Both the position numbers and the translations under genes were made by a program. From MHLP01 sp043736515 (GTDB lineage Bacteria; Patescibacteriota; Minisyncoccia; Phycocordibacterales; UBA6899), in the NCBI GenBank assembly GCA_043736515.1, contig JAYTCK010000034.1:1-23106 (forward strand): DNA of 23,106 nt, written 5' to 3'. Numbering within the stretch: the first letter of the stretch is position 1; each line of letters opens with the position of its first letter. The notes below the pieces were generated by a model that worked only from the letters and a program-made list of their open reading frames with translations, did no database searches and was not told where the DNA came from. Positions 1 to 7,523 of this stretch are shown piece after piece.

Positions 1-285
1 ACCACCACCTCTCGCGCACGTATTTTCTCCAGGATAGCAAAAGCAGGCTTCGTGAGCACACGATCAAACGGCATATTGCAGGAGGAAAAACTGAAAGGGA
101 AGCATCCAAACAGTACGACCAAAATGACCTGAGGAATGCCGAGCTCGTTATGAAAACAAAAAATAAGGCAGATGAGGAATTAGTGTGGCCATGAATTTAA
201 TTTGCAGGATGCTTGTGAAGAAGTACCGCATATTCTGACTCTTTTTGATTTGGTAGGCAGTAAATCAGGAGGGGAGGAATCTTAA
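1..285 (+). pseudogene. possible 3' end of a frameshifted gene, open at the left edge
   Basis: From base 3 a plus-strand frame stays open for 63 codons and stops at TGA 192-194. The product is charged and coding-like, with stretches such as REASKQYDQNDLRNAEL. Immediately at this stop the +1 frame (from base 193) continues for 30 codons to TAA 283-285 with another coding-like stretch (DACEEVPHILTLFDLVG). Joining the two needs a one-base shift at the CCA-TGA junction, so this may be the broken C-terminus of one protein. I do not recognise the family. A minus-strand frame is also open here but looks like a shadow. An assembly indel or chance open frames are real alternatives. Confidence 0.35.
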
Positions 286-324
286 ATTCGTTGTATTCAT
301 TGGGTTATTAAATATTCTAACGTC

Positions 325-445
325 GCACAATATATCTTTTTAGCAGATACGGTTATTTAAACTTAAATAACCGTATCTGCTAAAAAGATCAGTGAGATTG
401 TGCAACACGTCCTCGCTGTGCCTGCGGGTGCCGCACAATCTCACT
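325..445. repeat. nested inverted repeats: perfect 27-bp palindrome plus two competing arms
   Basis: Bases 334-360 and 363-389 are a perfect 27-bp inverted repeat with a 2-nt spacer. Outside it, GCACAAT at 325-331 can pair with ATTGTGC at 397-403. That same segment is part of a second perfect 13-bp inverted repeat (391-403 with 433-445, 29-nt loop). The stretch 286-485 holds no gene that I can support. The palindrome has no trailing T-run in either direction, so it is not a standard terminator. It could be a transposon or recombination remnant, a structured RNA, or an assembly artefact. Confidence 0.8.
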
Positions 446-485
446 CAGCTGCTAATAATATTTTGTTGCTTGAGAGCTGCGAAGT

Positions 486-695
486 TTAATTCGAAGAAAC
501 AGTTGTGGCGGCGATATTTGTAATCGCAATTGTGCTCGTGCTCGAGGTCCCATTTTTGATAGAATTTGTGGGAAAACCGTGCTCTGCAAGCCAGACTGGG
601 ACGCCGGTTTTGTCGACGGTTGCCCGAACGTCTATATTGAAATAGTACACAAAACTCGCAAATAATATGAAACCGACGATAAAGCGACTGATCAT
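486..695 (-). CDS. small single-pass membrane/exported protein, unknown function
   Basis: A 69-aa protein with a hydrophobic segment at about residues 4-20 (FIVGFILFASFVYYF), then a polar tail rich in Thr, Ser and Ile. It is probably anchored in the membrane with the tail outside. It lies 45 nt downstream of the M23 peptidase gene on the same strand. No SD precedes the ATG, but a perfect TATAAT (702-707) sits only 6 nt upstream of the start, which suggests a leaderless transcript. I do not recognise a family. Gene reality rests on the membrane segment, the -10 box and the absence of a competing frame. Confidence 0.55.
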   Translation of the reverse strand: MISRFIVGFILFASFVYYFNIDVRATVDKTGVPVWLAEHGFPTNSIKNGTSSTSTIAITNIAATTVSSN

Positions 696-701
696 GTTTG
701 T

Positions 702-707
702 ATTATA
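702..707 (-). promoter_or_regulatory. -10 box for the 69-aa gene
   Basis: A perfect TATAAT on the minus strand ends 6 nt before the ATG of the small membrane protein. The best -35 match (TTCGCC, 726-731, spacer 18) is poor. The spacing implies a transcript starting at or next to the start codon. Confidence 0.4.
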
Positions 708-739
708 TGTGCTTTGCTTAAAACTGGCGAACTGTATGC

Positions 740-2047
740 TTAAAGATATGACTGAGGGTCTAGGTAGGCATTATGGGCCGCTACTGGAATCCTAAAGACT
801 GCTTTTGCGCAGGATTTGCTCGGAAAATCTTGAATATTGACCGCATTTGCAACAAAAAGCCCAAAATGAAGATGGGGGCCTGTTGAATAGCCCGTATTTC
901 CACTATACCCGAGCAGATCTCCGACCTCCACGTTTTGCCCTTCGCTTACTTTAATGAGATCAAGGTGCGCATAGAGCGATGATAGTCCATTTTTATGCTG
1001 TACCATAACCCAACGACCGTACGAAGCTCCTCGGCAGACTCTATCTGTATCCCCTGTGCCAATCACAATTCCATCCCCCGCAGATTTAATCGGGGTCCCA
1101 GGTGAAGCACGAAAATCCATTCCATTGTGTGTCCCTGATACATATAATCTTTGCGCATCAATACTTTTGCCAAATTTTTGCGTAACAAAAATTCCATCAA
1201 TCGGATATGCGAGTACTTTGGTGCCTGGTGCTGGAAAACTATTTGGGTCGATCTCAGCCCTGAGCGCAGCTTCAAAGTCTTCTATTTCTCTCTCAAATTG
1301 CCTTTTTGCAGCTTCTTTTTGTGCGAGTAACTTTTTGAAATTTGATTCTTGATTTTTAGTAACAACTAATAGATTTGCCTGTTCCTGTTTTTGTCGATCA
1401 GCAATATTTTTTTGATCACCGTGCTGAGTGTTAAGTTTCAAAAGTTTTTTTTGTTCAGTTTGAAATGCATTGCGCTGGTCTCCGAGCGATAGCTTCAACT
1501 GTTGTAGGCTTTGTATATTGTCACGAATGGCAGTTTGCACACGGCCAAGGTCGTCAATTTCTTGGAAAAAACTCGAAAGGTCATCGCTACTCAAAAGCAC
1601 TTCAAGTATAGTGCCCTCATCTGCTTGCGCGATTTTAAGTATTGAGCCCGCAATAACTTGTTTATTCCTAATAATGCGTGATTCTTGCTGGTCGATACTT
1701 CTTTCCAGGTCTGAGATAGTACTATTGGTACGCTCGATTTTCTTTTGTGTCAGCTGGATGTCTTTGCTTAACTTAGTACGAGTGAGATCGAGTGTTTGAA
1801 GCGTGCTTTGCAGTGTTTTCTTTTGATTTCCTACATTTTCGAGACGATAGTGATACTCAACAATCTCAGACTCGAGTTTTTTGATGTCCTGTTCCCTGGT
1901 AGAGATATTTTGCTTTAGTTCATCGACACGCGTCTGAGCTAAAACAGTAGGATGTTTTGAGTACAACGTAATGCTCAAAAGGATAAAAAGAAAAATTATA
2001 GTTTTTACTGATTTACTTTTTGTCATGACATCTAAAATGGTCATCAT
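740..2047 (-). CDS. EnvC/NlpD-like M23 (LytM) murein hydrolase or activator
   Basis: A 435-aa exported protein expected to cut peptidoglycan cross-bridges or to activate amidases at division. A hydrophobic signal/anchor segment spans about residues 16-30. A long coiled coil (about 40-262) follows, then a C-terminal LytM domain (about 278-400). The M23 metal site looks intact: H307 and D311 (HxxxD), H361 (YAH), and H392/H394 in GPHLHFG. Intact ligands favour an active endopeptidase over the degenerate EnvC type. Its first ATG overlaps the gltX stop by 4 bp (ATGA), so it is probably co-transcribed and translationally coupled. M8 is a possible alternative start just before the basic N-region. 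Confidence 0.9.
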   Translation of the reverse strand: MMTILDVMTKSKSVKTIIFLFILLSITLYSKHPTVLAQTRVDELKQNISTREQDIKKLESEIVEYHYRLENVGNQKKTLQSTLQTLDLTRTKLSKDIQLTQKKIERTNSTISDLERSIDQQESRIIRNKQVIAGSILKIAQADEGTILEVLLSSDDLSSFFQEIDDLGRVQTAIRDNIQSLQQLKLSLGDQRNAFQTEQKKLLKLNTQHGDQKNIADRQKQEQANLLVVTKNQESNFKKLLAQKEAAKRQFEREIEDFEAALRAEIDPNSFPAPGTKVLAYPIDGIFVTQKFGKSIDAQRLYVSGTHNGMDFRASPGTPIKSAGDGIVIGTGDTDRVCRGASYGRWVMVQHKNGLSSLYAHLDLIKVSEGQNVEVGDLLGYSGNTGYSTGPHLHFGLFVANAVNIQDFPSKSCAKAVFRIPVAAHNAYLDPQSYL

Positions 2048-3402
2048 TTCATGAGCAGTGCGACTGCGTTATCCAGACGGAGTAGTGATTCTGCCTTGCC
2101 AAGAATACTCGCGAGCACAAATGGGTCAGGAGACTTTTCCCTTCCCGAAAGGGCATATCTGGTAGGCCAAAGGACTTGTCCCCTCCCCTCCTCCTCTGCA
2201 TAGTCCCAGAGGGCCGTTTTGACGGTTTCAGGGGTGAAATTATCCTCTGAAAGGGCTACAAATCTCTCTTTTATGGCTTGCAGCCTCTCTACTAGCTTAG
2301 AAACATCATTTTCATCCTTCCAAAAAAGTTTTTCCTTTGCATATTGAGGAGACGCAAAAAAGTACCGTATATCTCCATCCTCTGCCATCTTCGCTACTTC
2401 TCCGAAATGGGTGATGCGCTCAAAAATAATCGGGGTAATCTTTTTTAAGGTAGCCGATGAGTAACGAGGTAGTTGAGTAATACTCCCCGGTAAAAACGAT
2501 TCAATCATCCTTTCCTGCTCTTCCGGTAGTAGTTTCTTCATGTGCTCTTTATTGATCCACTCAAGCTTTTCGGGATTAAACACAGCTGGAGATTTTTGCA
2601 CACGAGTGAGATCGAACTGTGTGATTAGCTGTTCTTTTGAAAAAATTTCCTGCTCTGTACCCGGATTCCATCCAACAAGCGATACCATGTTGAGAAGTGC
2701 CTCGGGAAGATATCCCTTCTCGCGATACTCAGTAAGTGCGAGAGCTCCTCGGCGTTTTGAAAGTTTCTGTTTGTCAGTGCCAAGCACCAGCGGAAGATGT
2801 GCATATGCGGGAGTAGATACGCCCATAGCGCGTTGAATAAGAATCTGACGCGGTGTATTCGACACATGGTCTTCGCCACGGATGACGTGCGTCACGCCTT
2901 CATCTGCGTCATCGACAACAACAGCCAGGTGAAACAGCGGCTCATGAATGTTTTTTGCAATCACAAAATCCCCAAGGTCGGCGGTGTTCATCGTGACCTC
3001 TCCTTTAATTTCGTCATGAAAGGATATGTCAGTGTTTGGATTACGAAATCTTACTATTTCACGGATCACTCCAGATCCATCTTTCGCTTCTTCCTTGGAA
3101 ACATATGCATGGTTATCGCTAATAAGTTTTTCAAGCACTTCACGATGTCGGTCAATATTTTCAGACTGTCTTACGAATTCGTCGTACTTAATTTCCAGCC
3201 ACGCAAGACTTTCAAGTATGTTGTCCTCATGTGTTTTTGTTGAACGCGCCTTGTCCGTGTCTTCAATACGAAGTATAAACTTCCCTTCGTTTTTTCGTGC
3301 GAAAAGGTACGCAAAAATTGCCGTTCGATAGGCTCCCGCATGGAGAAAGCCCGTTGGAGAAGGCGCGAACCGAGTCACCACTTTTTCAGGGTATAGGGCC
3401 AT
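2044..3402 (-). CDS. gltX: glutamyl-tRNA synthetase
   Basis: A 452-aa class I aminoacyl-tRNA synthetase that charges tRNA-Glu and supplies Glu-tRNA for translation. The N-terminal APSPTG and HIGH-equivalent (H21-A-G) are followed by RIEDTD (45-50), RGEDH (175-179) and the KMSKS-equivalent KLSKR (213-217). The C-terminal helical anticodon-binding half is short but present. Many small genomes have a non-discriminating enzyme that also charges tRNA-Gln for GatCAB; this window cannot settle that. AGGAGG directly abuts the ATG, unusually close for an SD. The gene starts 50 nt after murG and overlaps the M23 gene at its stop. Confidence 0.96.
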   Translation of the reverse strand: MALYPEKVVTRFAPSPTGFLHAGAYRTAIFAYLFARKNEGKFILRIEDTDKARSTKTHEDNILESLAWLEIKYDEFVRQSENIDRHREVLEKLISDNHAYVSKEEAKDGSGVIREIVRFRNPNTDISFHDEIKGEVTMNTADLGDFVIAKNIHEPLFHLAVVVDDADEGVTHVIRGEDHVSNTPRQILIQRAMGVSTPAYAHLPLVLGTDKQKLSKRRGALALTEYREKGYLPEALLNMVSLVGWNPGTEQEIFSKEQLITQFDLTRVQKSPAVFNPEKLEWINKEHMKKLLPEEQERMIESFLPGSITQLPRYSSATLKKITPIIFERITHFGEVAKMAEDGDIRYFFASPQYAKEKLFWKDENDVSKLVERLQAIKERFVALSEDNFTPETVKTALWDYAEEEGRGQVLWPTRYALSGREKSPDPFVLASILGKAESLLRLDNAVALLMK

Positions 3403-3452
3403 CCTCCTATATTAGCATTTATAAGGAGACTCAGAAAACTTTTGAATATTGT

Positions 3453-4577
3453 CTAATCGTGGTGCGAAGAAATGGATAAGAGAAGCTGAGCTATCTTGTC
3501 CGCGGCGTCCGATTTTGCAAAAGTCTTTGCTCCTTCTTTCATTTTTGCCTGATGTGCAGGATTTGTAAGAATTGCATCAATTACGGAGAAAAAGAGTGTG
3601 GGTTTAAGATTATGCTCTTCTATAACAGTTGCTGCGCCTGTGCGCGCATAGCTGTATGCGTTTTCTCGCTGATGATCTTCGCGCGAAATCTTTAGGGGAA
3701 CAATAATTGAGGGAACTCCCCATAGGGCAATTTCGAAAATTGTAGATCCGGCGCGGGAAACAACTAGCGTTGCAGCCTTGGCAGCAAGACGCAACTGCTT
3801 TGCACCAAGAAAACCGACTGGTTTGTATCGAGAAACAAGCGGAGTGTCTCCCAATGCTCCAGCGGCACGCTTTCTCATCCACTCATAGTTTGCATCTCCT
3901 GTCTGATGGATTACTTGATACTTTTCAAGTAGGCGAGGCAATATATCAATAATATTTTCATTAATGCGTTCTGAGCCCTGCGAACCTCCGAGTACAAGAA
4001 TGACGGGTACATTTTCTTCGAGTGCGAATAGTGTAGCCGGGTCCCCCTCAGGAATCTCATAGAGATTCTTTCTGATTGGCTGTCCTGTCTGGGCAACTCG
4101 ATCCTTGTGGAGAAAATGATTGATTGCTTCTGGGTATGAGATGGCAATATCCTGCGCATAATTTGCGATCCATCGATTGACTCTTCCGGGAATTATATCT
4201 GATTCGTGGATAACAACGGGAATGCGAAGGAGCCGAGCTGCAAACATTGCAGGAAAGCTCGCGTATCCACCTTTGCCGAATACGATGTCCGGATATAAGA
4301 GAAAAACTTTCCATGTTGCGTGGATACATGCAAAAAATGTTTTAAAAATATCTACAAAGTTTTTTGGAGAAAAATAGGTGCGTCGTTTACCTGTTTTGAC
4401 CTCAATATAGGTGATGTGCAGCTTATTGAGCAAGTCGATATCGATCGGATTATCCGACATGTAATAGAGCTTCACATCCATACGCTCCCGAACAGCAAGT
4501 GCGTAGACTGATTCTGCTATGGCGATAATGGGGAAAAAATGGCCGCCTGTGCCTCCTCCTGCAAATAGTATTTTCAT
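3453..4577 (-). CDS. murG: UDP-GlcNAc:undecaprenyl-PP-MurNAc-pentapeptide GlcNAc transferase (MurG)
   Basis: A 374-aa peripheral membrane GT-B enzyme that adds GlcNAc to lipid I to make lipid II. Visible family motifs are GGGTGGH (7-13), GKGGYASFP (101-109), HESD (124-127, where many homologs have HEQN), GGSQGS (197-202), SRAGSTIFE (274-282) and DHQRENA (301-307). Length is typical. No SD is visible before the ATG. It lies downstream of ftsW across a 198-nt gap that contains a large hairpin (4614-4715), so its leader may be structured. Context with ftsW, mraY and alr confirms a peptidoglycan role. Confidence 0.97.
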   Translation of the reverse strand: MKILFAGGGTGGHFFPIIAIAESVYALAVRERMDVKLYYMSDNPIDIDLLNKLHITYIEVKTGKRRTYFSPKNFVDIFKTFFACIHATWKVFLLYPDIVFGKGGYASFPAMFAARLLRIPVVIHESDIIPGRVNRWIANYAQDIAISYPEAINHFLHKDRVAQTGQPIRKNLYEIPEGDPATLFALEENVPVILVLGGSQGSERINENIIDILPRLLEKYQVIHQTGDANYEWMRKRAAGALGDTPLVSRYKPVGFLGAKQLRLAAKAATLVVSRAGSTIFEIALWGVPSIIVPLKISREDHQRENAYSYARTGAATVIEEHNLKPTLFFSVIDAILTNPAHQAKMKEGAKTFAKSDAADKIAQLLLSISSHHD

Positions 4578-4613
4578 ATGTTGGTTAAAACTTGTTAATT
4601 ACACGTGCTCCAT

Positions 4614-4715
4614 TTCGAGCGCACTTTGAACTTGTCAGTGCTCGGTCATGGGGGCAGTAGCTGTCTACAGCCCCCATGACACTGCGACTCTTCCGCATTC
4701 AAATTGCATCTCGAA
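4614..4715 (-). repeat. long near-perfect hairpin in the ftsW-murG gap (murG leader)
   Basis: About 102 nt fold into one rod of about 34 bp. From outside in: TTCGAG/CTCGAA, GCA/TGC, TTTGAA/TTCAAA, CAGT/ACTG, an 11-bp perfect stem (4645-4655 with 4670-4680), and GTAG/CTAC closing a 4-nt loop, with small bulges between. No U-run follows, so it is not a standard terminator. It lies entirely within the 198-nt non-coding gap and would be in the 5' leader of murG if that is co-transcribed with ftsW. It could be a regulatory RNA, an RNase III-type processing site or a miniature palindromic element. Confidence 0.75.
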
Positions 4716-4775
4716 CTGAATCACGCTAACGTGGTGCCTAGTGTTAAATGCAAATTACTATCCATATACTATAAC

Positions 4776-5870
4776 TCATTGATGGCGATATCGTGAAATG
4801 TTCAATAGTATGCCAACTTCGGCCATCGCCACCATAAGTGCAGTCCCACCATGACTAATGAAGACGAGCGGTACCCCGGTTAGAGGTACAATGGCTAGCA
4901 TTGAGCCGATATTGATGTATGACTGGGCAGTAATAAGTATGACGAGTCCCACCGCAAGGAGCCCGCTAAAACGGTCGGGTGCGTGCGCGGCTATCCACAG
5001 ACCGCGTAGCGCAAAAAGTGAGTACAGCATAATAATAATGACTGAGCCAAAAAAACCGAGCTCTTCTCCGAGTACTGCAAATATTGAATCGCCTTGCGCT
5101 TCAGGAAGATAATTAAACTTTTGGACGCTTTGGCCTAAGCCTTTGCCGAATATACCGCCAGAACCAATTGCAATAAGTGACTGCCTCACTTGGTACCCTG
5201 CCCCTTGAAAATCATCATGATGAATGAGCGTTGTGATGCGCTCCCTAACGTAGGGCTTCCACATTGCCACACCACCCAAAAGAACAACGCCCATTACGGC
5301 AAGAATCAGAAGCTCGCGCCACCTTGCTCCTGCTGCAACAAAGATGGCCATGCCAGCAAAGACGGCAATGAGAAAAGTTCCCGTGTCCGGTTGACCGAGC
5401 AGTAGTGTTCCCGCAATAGCAAGAAGCCCCAAGAGTGGGTAAATACCAAAATATGGTGATGAAATTCTTTTACGTGCAAAAGTGAACCACGCAGCAAGGT
5501 AAACAATGACGGCAAACTTCAAAACCTCACCCGGCTGAAATGTGGTAATCCGAAGATTGAGCCATCGCTTTGCTCCACCGTGTTCCATCCCAATACCGGG
5601 GACGAATACGAGAAGTGCGAGCACAATAGCAGCAGCAAGGATCCAAAATGCATACTTACGCCAAAATTGATATTTGATGTGGGAGCAAATGAACATTGCT
5701 GCGCTCCCCAAGAGAAGTCCGAAGCCAAGTTGTCCAATGAGAATATTTGTGAACTGACCAGCGTCTTTTGCAAGAATACCCAGAGTAGCTGAAACGAAAA
5801 TAAAAAACCCCGCACCGATAAGTGCGATGACAATACTCAAAAATATTCGGTCAACGCCCTGCCTACGCAT
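4776..5870 (-). CDS. ftsW: SEDS-family peptidoglycan glycosyltransferase (FtsW type)
   Basis: A 364-aa polytopic membrane protein of the SEDS family, which polymerises lipid II into glycan strands with a partner class B PBP. Visible motifs are GAKRWL (99-104), QPDTGT (160-165), and the extracytoplasmic GSGGIFGKGLGQS region leading to LPEAQGDSIFAVLGEELG, with the probable catalytic Asp at D261. The C-terminal block LTGVPLVFISHGG is also typical. FtsW is preferred over RodA because of the murG/mraY neighbourhood. No SD precedes the ATG. A TATAAT box at 5890-5895 lies about 20 nt upstream of the start, in the divergent gap shared with the plus-strand 133-aa gene. Confidence 0.93.
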   Translation of the reverse strand: MRRQGVDRIFLSIVIALIGAGFFIFVSATLGILAKDAGQFTNILIGQLGFGLLLGSAAMFICSHIKYQFWRKYAFWILAAAIVLALLVFVPGIGMEHGGAKRWLNLRITTFQPGEVLKFAVIVYLAAWFTFARKRISSPYFGIYPLLGLLAIAGTLLLGQPDTGTFLIAVFAGMAIFVAAGARWRELLILAVMGVVLLGGVAMWKPYVRERITTLIHHDDFQGAGYQVRQSLIAIGSGGIFGKGLGQSVQKFNYLPEAQGDSIFAVLGEELGFFGSVIIIMLYSLFALRGLWIAAHAPDRFSGLLAVGLVILITAQSYINIGSMLAIVPLTGVPLVFISHGGTALMVAMAEVGILLNISRYRHQ

Positions 5871-5889
5871 ATGTACAATTCATAGGTTG

Positions 5890-5895
5890 ATTATA
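5890..5895 (-). promoter_or_regulatory. -10 box upstream of ftsW
   Basis: A perfect minus-strand TATAAT about 20 nt upstream of the ftsW ATG. No convincing -35 is found at a 16-18 nt spacing, so this is a partial promoter call. It could drive the ftsW-murG-gltX-M23 run. Confidence 0.4.
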
Positions 5896-5949
5896 TCCTA
5901 GATTTGCTCATATCGTTGTGTATAACGGCTCAACAAAGGCCTTCGCTGG

Positions 5950-5977
5950 TTGACCAACACTTGACATCGTGTATAAA
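5950..5977 (+). promoter_or_regulatory. sigma70-type promoter for the 133-aa gene
   Basis: TTGACC (5950-5955), 16-nt spacer, TATAAA (5972-5977), about 50 nt upstream of the GTG start at 6030. A perfect TTGACA at 5961-5966 overlaps it but has no good -10 at normal spacing. Confidence 0.5.
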
Positions 5978-6029
5978 AGAGATATGGTACTCATATAGCA
6001 TATGTTGACCTGTTCTTAAAGGAGCCCAC

Positions 6030-6431
6030 GTGACAAAACTTGGAAATAGATCCATTAATTTCTTCAAAATACCTGACGGTACTGCATTTTATTTCATGGC
6101 TGGTGCTTACATGAGGCACTTCCCTCTCGTGATGCAGGGTGAAAAATTCTCTCCTGTCACAGAACCGCACTTGCACGTTGTAATGGCAGAAAATTTGATT
6201 GCCATAGCCAAGCATCGCTTGTCGCAAGTCGACCCAAACCATAATTGGAGCAGAGAGAACATCGGAGGGATTGTGGAAGACGATAATCTTTCATGCCCCG
6301 AATCTCTTGAGTTTTGGCCATCTATTATTTTTGGTGTCGGTCAACAAGAAATTGCCGATGGTCTCGTGTTGGCAGAAGCGGGGCTAAAAAAAGCAAAGGA
6401 AGAGCTCGAAAAACTTGTGTGTAATCATTAA
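6030..6431 (+). CDS. conserved-looking hypothetical protein, 133 aa
   Basis: I do not recognise this family. The start is GTG, chosen because AAAGGAG (6018-6024) lies 5 nt upstream. There is no signal peptide or membrane segment, so it is probably cytoplasmic. The N-terminal part has mixed aromatic and hydrophobic residues (FFKIPDGTAFYFMAGAYM) and two histidine-containing stretches (PHLHVVMAE and DPNHNW). The C-terminus is a lysine/glutamate-rich amphipathic helix. It is the only plus-strand gene within the minus-strand peptidoglycan block, with its own promoter (5950-5977) and a bidirectional terminator at 6437-6460. It is therefore an independent unit. Confidence 0.75.
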   Translation: MTKLGNRSINFFKIPDGTAFYFMAGAYMRHFPLVMQGEKFSPVTEPHLHVVMAENLIAIAKHRLSQVDPNHNWSRENIGGIVEDDNLSCPESLEFWPSIIFGVGQQEIADGLVLAEAGLKKAKEELEKLVCNH

Positions 6432-6436
6432 TAAAT

Positions 6437-6460
6437 ATCCGCCCTATGGGGCGGATTTTA
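6437..6460. terminator. bidirectional terminator between the 133-aa gene and mraY
   Basis: ATCCGCCC (6437-6444) pairs perfectly with GGGCGGAT (6449-6456) around a TATG loop. TTTTATTA follows on the plus strand, and an AT-rich stretch follows on the minus strand. It serves the convergent ends of the 133-aa gene and mraY. Confidence 0.85.
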
Positions 6461-7516
6461 TTATCCGATGAGCGCGACAATGATCCCCAGCGCGGCCAGG
6501 ATCATGCCGAGCACCCAGTAGCGCATAGTAACTTTTGGTTTTGGCCAGCCCACCATGAGAAGGTGGTTGTGAAGAGGTGCAACGATGAATACTTTCTTAC
6601 CGCGATATTTTTTTGAAAGAATCTGTATAAGGCTTGAAGCGCTCGTGGCAATAAGAAGAAGCGCAATAATAAGTAGCGGAATAACTGCCTTGGTGAGAAA
6701 TGCGACAACAACCAACGATGTCGTGAGAGCCATGGTGCCAGTTTCGGAGAGGAAAAATCGGGCAGGAGGTATATTGAACCAAAGAAAAGCCAATAATCCA
6801 CCTACGACGACGGATGAGTAGGCTGCAAGATCAATCTGTCCGTTAACGAGTGCGATGATAGCGTATGCGGAATAAATAATCGCAAAGACCCCTCCCGCAA
6901 GACCGTCTACGCCGTCGATAATGCCTCCAGAATATATGCCAATGAACATAATTATAAAAAACGGGATGAAGAATATGCCCAGTGTGACGTCACCCCAAAA
7001 TGGTATGTGTACAGTATCTACAACCAGCTTTACGTAGAACCACCACGCACCGAGTATGCTAAGCAAAAAAACAAAGAGTAGGCGGGCGCGCAACGACAAG
7101 CCGCCCCCCATATATGTCCCCTCTCCGCGGCAAACAAGATAGTCATCGATAAGACCGCAGAGTGCTCCACCGATAAGGGTGAAGAACGGAAGCCATGTTT
7201 GGTTGCGTGAAAGAAAATTAAGTTTTCCCGTTGTGTCGGTTGGAAAGACAAGCGAAAGTAACCACAAAATAATAATTGTGATCGAGACGCTTCCCCATAC
7301 AACAATACCTCCCATGCGAGGTGTTTTGCGCTCTTCGTCGTTATGGAGCTTGCTTGTAATCGCGGTTGACTGACCATCAATTGATTGGCTAACGCTCTTT
7401 TTTTTCCACATGCTGTATTTATAGAGTAGTCCGGCAACAAGCGGAGTAATGGCAATCCCCACCGTAAAGGCGATGGCTGCGGGAACTATGATCTTAATGA
7501 CATCGAGAATGAGCAT
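6461..7516 (-). CDS. mraY: phospho-MurNAc-pentapeptide transferase (MraY), divergent motifs
   Basis: A 351-aa polytopic enzyme that transfers phospho-MurNAc-pentapeptide to undecaprenyl phosphate to form lipid I. Family marks are TPRMGG (65-70), the DD pair at D124-D125 (LIDDYL), IIDGVDGLAGG (199-209, equivalent to NxxDGxDGLA) and a C-terminal PLHNH (314-318). Two sites deviate. The usual FMGDTGS is FLSETGT (255-261), with Glu in place of the third active-site Asp, and PLHHH is PLHNH. It starts 7 nt after the carboxypeptidase stop with no SD, so translation is probably coupled. MraY fits the MurG/FtsW context better than WecA. Confidence 0.93.
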   Translation of the reverse strand: MLILDVIKIIVPAAIAFTVGIAITPLVAGLLYKYSMWKKKSVSQSIDGQSTAITSKLHNDEERKTPRMGGIVVWGSVSITIIILWLLSLVFPTDTTGKLNFLSRNQTWLPFFTLIGGALCGLIDDYLVCRGEGTYMGGGLSLRARLLFVFLLSILGAWWFYVKLVVDTVHIPFWGDVTLGIFFIPFFIIMFIGIYSGGIIDGVDGLAGGVFAIIYSAYAIIALVNGQIDLAAYSSVVVGGLLAFLWFNIPPARFFLSETGTMALTTSLVVVAFLTKAVIPLLIIALLLIATSASSLIQILSKKYRGKKVFIVAPLHNHLLMVGWPKPKVTMRYWVLGMILAALGIIVALIG

Positions 7517-7523
7517 TATGCAA

